Shown here piece after piece: positions 49,310 to 52,875 of a DNA stretch of 52,875 nt. Source of the stretch: Paraplanobispora takensis (GTDB taxonomy: Bacteria; Actinomycetota; Actinomycetes; Streptosporangiales; Streptosporangiaceae). The first letter of the stretch is position 1; the number at the start of each line of letters is the position of its first letter. The notes beneath the pieces were generated by a model that was given only the letters and a program-made list of their open reading frames with translations, was not told where the DNA came from and searched no databases. Position numbers and translations under genes: made by a program. Location: NCBI RefSeq assembly GCF_016863195.1, contig NZ_BOOK01000006.1:1-52875 (forward strand), given 5' to 3'.

Positions 49310-50201
49310 GGGACACCTCCGGCTGGCCCGTGTCCGCGACGGCGTTGCCTACCGCGGCGGCCAGGTCGTCTTCGGTGAGGCTGCCGGGGTCCAGCACCGT
49401 GTCCAGCCGCTGAGCCAGGGCTTCGAAGACCACCTTGCGTGCACGGCGACCGTCCAGCCCGTGAGCTGCTACGGCGATGCGGTCCATCGCCGAGGAGCGT
49501 GCCAGCTCACCCAAGGCCGGGTACTTGTCGGCCAGAGTCAGCAGCGTGGAGGCCACGATCTCCCGTAGCGCCTCCGGCCCGGGAAGCGGGACCAGGATGG
49601 CGGCGTCGGAGCGGGAAAGGAACGCCTCGTCCAGAGCGGTGGTGAAGTTGCTGGTCGCGACGAAGAAGAGGTGCGGGTACTCGACGGCGTTGAGATCCAA
49701 GGCGGTGAGAACCGCGTCGGTGGCGCGGTGGACATCAGCCGGGTTGGCGGCCAGCGACGCCGCCGAACGGGCGACCGCCATCGACTCAACCTCGTCGAGG
49801 ATCACCACGGTCGGCACACCATCCGACGCCAGACCCGGTATGTACTCGCTGAGTAGCTCGCTGACTCGCTGCTGAGACTGCCCGTGCTCGGCACTCATCA
49901 GCCCATGCGGGTTGATCTCGATCCGCCGGACCTGGCCTCCGGGAACGTAGCAGGCGACCTGCGCTGGCAGCCCCCGCGCCAGGGTGGTCTTACCGGTGCC
50001 GGGAGGACCGTAGAGCGTGCACAGACCGTGCAACGCCGTCACCGCGAACGGCAGGTCAGGCCGCACGAGCAGCGACAACACGGTCTGGTTGCGCAGCCGC
50101 TCCTTGATCTCCCTCGGCACCACGATGGCGTCCCACAACGCGGCCTCCGCCGAGTCGGCGGAGATCACCTCGTCCGATAGCACGCACTCCTGAACCCTCA
50201 T
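49296..50201 (-). CDS. cap6: TRIP13/Pch2-like AAA+ ATPase (Cap6-like) of CBASS
   Basis: ATG 50201 gives 301 residues. Walker A is YGPPGTGKTTLAR (about 65-78) and Walker B is VVILDEVES (about 130-138). A sensor-like ATSNFTTALDEAFLSRSD region carries the arginine finger candidate. The family uses ATP to open HORMA proteins, so it acts here as the off-switch for CBASS. It is the first gene of the operon. Confidence 0.9.
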   Translation of the reverse strand: MRVQECVLSDEVISADSAEAALWDAIVVPREIKERLRNQTVLSLLVRPDLPFAVTALHGLCTLYGPPGTGKTTLARGLPAQVACYVPGGQVRRIEINPHGLMSAEHGQSQQRVSELLSEYIPGLASDGVPTVVILDEVESMAVARSAASLAANPADVHRATDAVLTALDLNAVEYPHLFFVATSNFTTALDEAFLSRSDAAILVPLPGPEALREIVASTLLTLADKYPALGELARSSAMDRIAVAAHGLDGRRARKVVFEALAQRLDTVLDPGSLTEDDLAAAVGNAVADTGQPEVSRAAR

Positions 50202-50287
50202 CCCTTAACCCGTCCCCCACTCGTCATGTAGCACCTCAGATTTGAACATCATCTTCTCGATGTTAGGTAGACTACACCACAGATCAA

Positions 50288-50312
50288 GCGTGAAACTCGA
50301 CATACTTCACGC
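50288..50312. promoter_or_regulatory. Inverted repeat in the CBASS/regulator divergent region
   Basis: GCGTGAA (50288-50294) and TTCACGC (50306-50312) are 7-bp perfect arms 11 bases apart. The site lies between the CBASS start at 50201 and the HTH-protease start at 50444, where a repressor would control both directions. A second palindrome (TTACC-GTCG-GGTAA, 50340-50353) lies closer to the regulator. Confidence 0.45.
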
Positions 50313-50443
50313 GGCGTGCCTGCTGAAGGTCGGATGACTTTACCGTCGGGTAACCAAGGTGGGCCTAAGATACAAACGGAGAAATCAAGATCGAGAACCG
50401 TCCGCTGATCAGATGGACGTTGACTGGCGCGGAGACGAGCGAC

Positions 50444-51559
50444 ATGAGCGACCCGCAACTGAATCCCGGCGACATCGCGGCCCTGTTCGATCGCGCCCGA
50501 CTGCGAATGGCACGCGAACTCCGAGGGCTCACCCAGGTGCAACTGGCCCGGGAAGTCGGCTCCGTCACCGCGGCCTCGATCAGTCAGTTCGAGAACGGAC
50601 ACACCAAGCCCGCCGCATCGACGCTTCGCCGGCTCGCGGTCGCGTTGCGGGTACCGCCGTCGTTCTTCGCCGCTCCAGCCCGCCCCCCTGCCAAGGATCA
50701 GGTCAACGGGTTCTTCCGCAGCCTTCGATCCACCTCCCCCCGAGATCGCCAACAAGCGCTTGCCTACGTACACCTCGCGCGGGAGATCGCACTTGAGCTC
50801 GAAAAACACGTCGCGTTGCCCGACCTCAATTTGCCGCGCGTCCCAATCGACGAAGGACTACCCCTTCAGTCCGCCGACATCGAACAAGCGGCCGCACAGA
50901 TTCGTGATCACTGGAACATCTCACGCGGCCCAGTTCAGAATGTTGTGCGACTGCTGGAAATGAACGGGATTATTGTCGTCCGCTTCCGCGTCAGCATCGA
51001 TAAAGTCGATGCATTCTGTGTCGACTTCTCAGACAGGCCCGTTGTTGCTCTCGGAGCCGATAAGGGCCTGCGTGACCGCTCCCGCTTCGATGCTGCACAC
51101 GAACTAGGCCACCTGGTCTTGCACGGCAGCACTGGCAAAATTGGCGACAAGGTCACTGAGAGCCAAGCCCACGAATTCGCCGCCGCGTTCCTCATGCCAG
51201 CCGACGACATCAAATCCGAACTTCCAGAACGGCTTGACTGGCCCGCTTTTCTCCACTTGAAAGCAAAATGGCACGTCTCGATAGCTGCCCTCCTGGTCAG
51301 GGCAAAAACACTCGGCGTCATGAGCGAACATACCTATGCGCAGGGATGGAAAGCCTTGTCCGTCCGAGGATGGAGGAAAGTAGAGCCAGGCCCTCTGGGA
51401 AATCCGGAGCTGCCTGTGCTTCTGCATCGTGCACTAGAGCTCATGGAAACAACCGGCATCTCCTTCTCCGATTTCCTCAATCGTTCAGGCCTTCCGGAAG
51501 CTGACGTTCGAACCCTACTCAGCCGGGATATCAGCGAGCGACCCCGCGTGGAATTCTGA
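50444..51559 (+). CDS. Single-chain XRE HTH plus ImmA/IrrE metallopeptidase, likely CBASS regulator
   Basis: ATG 50444 gives 371 residues, with GGAG nine bases upstream. The frame extends to a TTG at 50420. The N-terminal HTH is about 17-75 (RARLRMARELRGLTQVQLAREVG in parts, ISQFENGHTKP). The ImmA/IrrE zincin has H219-E-L-G-H223 and an AFLMPADDI strand. The protein is divergent from the CBASS operon. In some CBASS loci a separate HTH repressor (CapH) is cut by a separate ImmA/IrrE protease (CapP) on ssDNA stress. Here both domains sit in one chain, which may allow self-cleavage. The regulatory link is inference. Confidence 0.85.
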   Translation: MSDPQLNPGDIAALFDRARLRMARELRGLTQVQLAREVGSVTAASISQFENGHTKPAASTLRRLAVALRVPPSFFAAPARPPAKDQVNGFFRSLRSTSPRDRQQALAYVHLAREIALELEKHVALPDLNLPRVPIDEGLPLQSADIEQAAAQIRDHWNISRGPVQNVVRLLEMNGIIVVRFRVSIDKVDAFCVDFSDRPVVALGADKGLRDRSRFDAAHELGHLVLHGSTGKIGDKVTESQAHEFAAAFLMPADDIKSELPERLDWPAFLHLKAKWHVSIAALLVRAKTLGVMSEHTYAQGWKALSVRGWRKVEPGPLGNPELPVLLHRALELMETTGISFSDFLNRSGLPEADVRTLLSRDISERPRVEF

Positions 51560-51633
51560 CCCACCTACTCTGGTTGAACTCGTAGAATCCGCGGGGTCGT
51601 GGCGTCTGGCGGCTCCGGCTGTACGACAAGGAC

Positions 51634-52600
51634 ATGCGATACGCGCAACGGGGTGGGTACCCCCGCCGAGCAGGAACGGTGCGAGCAGGTGCGGCTGCAG
51701 GCCACTGAGCGCTTCACGCGTGGGGACAGCGTCACGCTCATCGCACGGAAGTTGCGCATCACCGCGCGCTCGGTACGGCGCTGGCGTGCCCGTTGGCAGC
51801 AGGGCGGCGAGCATGCGCTGCGCTCGGCCGGCCCGGTCTGCCTGGAGCGATTGTCGGCGCAGTCCTGGGCCGCGCTGGAGGCCGAGCTCAAGCGCGGGCC
51901 GCTGGCCCATGGCTTTGCCGATGACCAGTACTGGACTCTGGGCCGGATCAAGACGGTGATCGGCCGGATGTTCCACCTCGGCTACATCGTGCAAGGCGTG
52001 GCCAAGCTGCTGGAAACGGCACGACTGGTCGGCCCAGGTGCCGCCGCGCCGGGCCGTCGAGCGTGACGAGAAGGCCATTGGGGTGCGGCAGCAGGAGGTG
52101 GGGTGCGCGGGCAAAACCACCGCGGCGGACCTGGGCGCCTGGATCTGTTTCGCCGACGAGACCGGTCAGGGGCTCAAGGCCGCCGAAAGCACGCACCTGG
52201 GCCCCGCGCGAGGTTCGGCCGATCGTGGCCGTGCGCGGCCGCAGTACCGGGCGGGTGAATGTGGCCGGGGTGGTCTGCTTTCGCCCCGGCGAGCGCGCAT
52301 TTATTTTACACCGTACCCACCTACCGGGGCCGCGCGGGTGAGGCGAAGAGTCTCCACTGGTGGCAGTACCAGGATTTGATCATCTCGACGCATCACCGGC
52401 CCGGTGGTGCGCTACTGGTGTGGTGCTGGGACAACCTCAATGTGCACCTGGCGCGGGAGCTTGCCGCCTTCGCCGAGGAGAACTCCGCCTGGCTGAGGGT
52501 GGTGCAGCTGCCGACGTATGCGCCGGAGCGGAATCCGGCTGAAGGCATCTGGTCACTGCTCAAGCACGCCATCGCCAACTTCATCGCGGCCGATCTAAGC
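51634..52600 (+). pseudogene. IS630-family transposase, frameshifted
   Basis: From ATG 51634 the protein reads M-R-Y-A-Q, then shifts frame near 51650 to GTPAEQERCEQV and TLIARKLRITARSVRRWRAR. Further shifts occur near 52010 (to RRAVERDEKAI), near 52175 (to RPPKARTWAPRE) and near 52300 (to YRGRAGEAKSLHWWQYQDL). DDE residues are still present: the first Asp/Glu region ADETGQGLK, then WDNLNVHLA and ERNPAEGIWSLLK. The gene is disabled by about four frameshifts and its 3' end meets the next element near 52598. Confidence 0.8.
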
Positions 52601-52875
52601 GGCATTCCAGAAGTTTCGCCGGTAACCGGCCGGGAGCCAGGGACTGGTCCAGGGCGCCGCAGCAGTCAGCAGCTGATCCGGTGAGCGGGCCCGGAAGAAG
52701 GCGTGGATCTGCCGCAGCCGGCCGGGCCAGCTGACGGCGGTATTGGCCAGGAAGGCCTTCAGCGCCGCCCAGATGCGCTCGGTCGGGTTGTCATGCGGAC
52801 TGTAGCGCGCCGCGTACAACAGCTCTACCTGGGGATGCTCGGCCAGATAGGCGGTGATGAGCTTGGCGTGATGAA
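52595..52875 (-). CDS. Partial IS630-like transposase, running off the right edge
   Basis: On the minus strand the frame is open from 52875 to a stop at 52595. It encodes HHAKLITAYLAEHPQVELLY, SPHDNPTERIWAALKAFLAN and SPWLPAGYRRNFWNAA. D-N-P-T-E-R-I-W is the C-terminal DDE motif of IS630-type transposases. The frame overlaps the end of the damaged IS630 gene, so this second element apparently inserted into it. The N-terminal part lies outside the window. Confidence 0.8.
   Translation of the reverse strand, partial: HHAKLITAYLAEHPQVELLYAARYSPHDNPTERIWAALKAFLANTAVSWPGRLRQIHAFFRARSPDQLLTAAAPWTSPWLPAGYRRNFWNAA

Overview
The window is GC-rich actinomycete DNA. Codons favour G/C at the third position, GTG starts and 4-base ATGA/GTGA gene overlaps are common, and several families (BTAD regulators, PrgI/VirB4 transfer genes, Tad pili, replication-relaxation proteins) are typical of Streptomyces and Streptosporangiales. 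I cannot name the genus. It reads mostly as an integrative conjugative element (ICE) with accessory islands, anchored at a tRNA-Arg(CCU) gene near the left edge.

Left end (1-4.4 kb): a partial membrane or secreted protein with 9-residue repeats, then tRNA-Arg. On the minus strand an operon encodes an XF1762-like protein, a C5-cytosine methyltransferase, an easily missed 91-aa protein and a large serine recombinase. The recombinase frame runs antisense through the whole tRNA, so this is probably the attachment junction. Transfer module (4.7-15.4 kb, plus strand): a sigma-like/pilin run-on frame, a VirB6-like channel, a PrgI-type protein, VirB4, a VirD4-like coupling ATPase, a replication-relaxation protein and an NlpC/P60 hydrolase. 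An antisense HAD hydrolase sits inside the module. Small pilin-like and secreted proteins follow (15.6-17.2 kb).

At 17.25-23.04 kb a small conserved gene appears split in two by about 5.5 kb of DNA. That DNA carries a three-gene operon resembling an ABC-three-component (ABC-3C) conflict system: a middle component, a Rad50-like ABC ATPase with two CxxC pairs, and an effector ending in a PD-(D/E)xK nuclease fold. It contains no recombinase. From 28.5 down to 23.1 kb (minus strand) lies what looks like the leading region of a conjugative element, with ArdA, a DUF3560 protein, an ArdC/zincin protein and several small proteins. Five related 60-87 bp imperfect palindromes separate its transcription units. 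They may be terminators or single-strand promoters. The gene-poor stretch at 28.5-29.2 kb is a candidate oriT region.

29.2-35.1 kb holds a secreted peptide, a 2'-5' RNA ligase-like protein, an XRE/TPR regulator, and a WXG100-like protein, lipoprotein and 663-aa protein cluster. 35.4-45.2 kb is a full minus-strand Tad/Flp pilus operon, ending in a membrane-anchored LysM-BTAD regulator. 46.5-50.2 kb is a type III CBASS operon: TRIP13-like ATPase, unknown partner, HORMA protein, CD-NTase and S-4TM effector. It is divergent from a single-chain HTH plus ImmA/IrrE protease that probably controls it. The right edge holds a frameshifted IS630 transposase abutting part of another.

The element thus combines transfer genes, restriction evasion (methyltransferase, ArdA, ArdC) and two nucleotide- or DNA-sensing defence systems.
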